From contig NZ_CP044218.1 in the NCBI RefSeq assembly GCF_008727715.1, positions 3,117,501 to 3,181,500 on the forward strand: DNA of 64,000 nucleotides, in the 5' to 3' direction. Positions 62,849 through 64,000 of the stretch are shown here, piece by piece (the stretch's first letter is position 1; each line of letters starts with the position of its first letter). This stretch comes from Mesorhizobium terrae (GTDB taxonomy: Bacteria > Pseudomonadota > Alphaproteobacteria > Rhizobiales > Rhizobiaceae). The notes beneath the pieces are model-generated. The model had not been told where the DNA came from, made no database searches, and worked only from the letters and a program-made list of their open reading frames with translations. A program made the position numbers and the translations under genes.

Positions 62849-64000
62849 TTAGCCGATGATGCGGTTTACCGCCGATACAACCGCTTCGAGCGAAGCGGCG
62901 ACGATGTTGGTGTTGATGCCGGCGCCGAAAGTCTTGCCGCCCGGATGCTCCATTTCGACATAGGAAACCGCCGAGGCATTCGAGCCACGCTGCAGGGAAT
63001 GTTCGGAATAGTCGAGCACCGACATCTCGACGCCGACATGGCGCGAGAGCGCATCGACGAAGCCGTCGATCGGGCCGGTTCCCGTCCCCCTGATCGTCAT
63101 TTCCTTGCCCCTGTCGAGGATAACGGCCTCGACGACGCGGCGGCCCTTCACTTCCGTATCGGGGAAGGTCTGATGGTCGATGAATTTCAGCCTGGCGCCG
63201 GGTTGTTCGACATAACGGTCGATGAAGCGGTCGTAGATGCGCTTGGCCGACACTTCCTTGCCTTCGGCATCCGTGATGGACTGGATGTCCTGGCTGAACT
63301 CGACCTGCAGGCTGCGCGGGAGATTGAGACCGTGGTCGGCCTGCAGAACATAGGCGATGCCGCCCTTTCCGGACTGCGAATTGATGCGGATGATCGCTTC
63401 ATAGCTGCGGCCGACATCCTGGGGGTCGATCGGCAGATAGGGCACTTCCCACAGGGGTGTGTTGGCGACCTTGATCGCCTTCATGCCCTTGTTGATGGCA
63501 TCCTGATGCGAACCGGAGAAAGCCGTGTAGACGAGTTCGCCGACATAGGGGTGGCGTTCCGGGATCTTCAGCTGATTGGAATATTCGTAGACATCCTTCA
63601 TCCGGTTGATGTCGGAACAATCCAGGTCGGGATCGACGCCCTGCGTGAACATGTTCAGCGCCAGCGTGACGATGTCGACATTGCCGGTGCGCTCACCGTT
63701 GCCGAACAAGGTGCCTTCGACGCGGTCCGCGCCGGCCATCAGGCCGAGTTCGGTCGTCGCAATGCCGGTGCCGCGGTCATTGTGCGGGTGCAACGAGATG
63801 ATCAGGTTTTCCCGGTTGTCGAGATGCCGGATCATCCACTCGATGCGATCGGCATAGACATTGGGCGTCGACATTTCCACGGTCGACGGCAGGTTGACGA
63901 TGAGCTTGTTCTCAGGCGTCGGCTTCATGATCTCCGCAACCGCGTTGCAGATTTCCAGAGCGACTTCCAATTCCGTGCCGGTAAAGCTTTCGGGCGAGTA
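62849..64000 (-). CDS. leuA: 2-isopropylmalate synthase, 5'-truncated by the window edge
   Basis: The C-terminal 383 residues of the first enzyme of leucine biosynthesis (acetyl-CoA + 2-oxoisovalerate). The visible part includes LIISLHPHNDRGTGIATTEL (metal-binding His-x-His), GADRVEGTLFGNGERTGNVD and the C-terminal regulatory LeuA allosteric domain (from about FIDHQTFPDTEVKGRRVVEA). The frame remains open to base 64000 (reading YSPESFTGTELEVALEI from the edge), so the start is outside. The pattern fits the longer alphaproteobacterial type. Confidence 0.9.
   Translation of the reverse strand, partial: YSPESFTGTELEVALEICNAVAEIMKPTPENKLIVNLPSTVEMSTPNVYADRIEWMIRHLDNRENLIISLHPHNDRGTGIATTELGLMAGADRVEGTLFGNGERTGNVDIVTLALNMFTQGVDPDLDCSDINRMKDVYEYSNQLKIPERHPYVGELVYTAFSGSHQDAINKGMKAIKVANTPLWEVPYLPIDPQDVGRSYEAIIRINSQSGKGGIAYVLQADHGLNLPRSLQVEFSQDIQSITDAEGKEVSAKRIYDRFIDRYVEQPGARLKFIDHQTFPDTEVKGRRVVEAVILDRGKEMTIRGTGTGPIDGFVDALSRHVGVEMSVLDYSEHSLQRGSNASAVSYVEMEHPGGKTFGAGINTNIVAASLEAVVSAVNRIIG

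Noticed and set aside
1..64000. CRISPR array or phage lysis/structural genes
   Set aside because: No regularly spaced direct repeats, cas genes or phage structural genes are visible; the only recombinase-like sequences are decayed.

Overview
The window reads as chromosomal DNA of a Mesorhizobium-like alphaproteobacterium (Hyphomicrobiales, Phyllobacteriaceae). The evidence is the cell-cycle block fliJ-ctrA-chpT-eipA in the order known from Brucella and rhizobia, a SciP (DUF1153) gene, GANTC (CcrM) sites packed upstream of ctrA, a NolR-like ArsR repressor, and two intergenic palindromes of the type scattered through Mesorhizobium genomes. No replicon origin, CRISPR array or rRNA operon is visible.

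Region 1 (about 2.1-16.2 kb) is a long rightward short-chain amide utilisation operon: NCS1 permease, MetX-like alpha/beta hydrolase, AmiC-type ligand sensor, AmiR-type ANTAR antiterminator, a five-gene Urt-type ABC importer, aliphatic amidase AmiE, and a MoxR/NorQ-type ATPase with a VWA partner. The sequence contains what look like the RNA targets of the AmiR protein. There is a two-hexaloop leader with an intrinsic terminator upstream of the permease, a second consensus one just downstream of amiR, and a third, degenerate module directly after that. In each, the second hairpin shares its 3' arm with the terminator. This predicts an amide-gated antitermination circuit with checkpoints at the front and in the middle of the operon.

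Region 2 (16.2-18.3 kb) is gene-poor and holds a decayed IS630-family transposase. Region 3 (18.3-24.3 kb) is a sugar-type locus: a divergent ROK regulator, an RbsC/RbsB/RbsA-type ABC transporter and a glycoside-hydrolase-like TIM-barrel protein.

Region 4 (24.4-38.2 kb) is a complete 2-aminoethylphosphonate (AEP) locus: LysR regulator, Na/Pi-cotransporter-PhoU protein, PhnW transaminase, PhnA hydrolase, PhnY dehydrogenase, a PbfA-like PLP enzyme, an FAD amine oxidoreductase of the kind found with phosphonate genes, and the PhnS-PhnT-PhnUV importer. AEP would be taken up and converted through phosphonoacetaldehyde and phosphonoacetate to acetate and phosphate.

Region 5 (38.2-39.8 kb) has a broken tyrosine integrase, a perfect 14-bp inverted repeat and a tRNA-Met gene, and looks like the scar of an integrated element. 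Region 6 (40.1-50.9 kb) is core chromosome: a Gfo/Idh oxidoreductase, mnmA, sciP, a quinone-oxidoreductase/HxlR pair, fliJ, ctrA, an atypical response regulator, chpT, eipA, a coiled-coil membrane protein, a TrmH methyltransferase and a NolR-like regulator. Region 7 (51-64 kb) is housekeeping and miscellaneous metabolism. It includes a 1384-residue membrane protein built from three tandem copies of a roughly 390-residue TPR unit, and ends in leuA, cut by the right edge.
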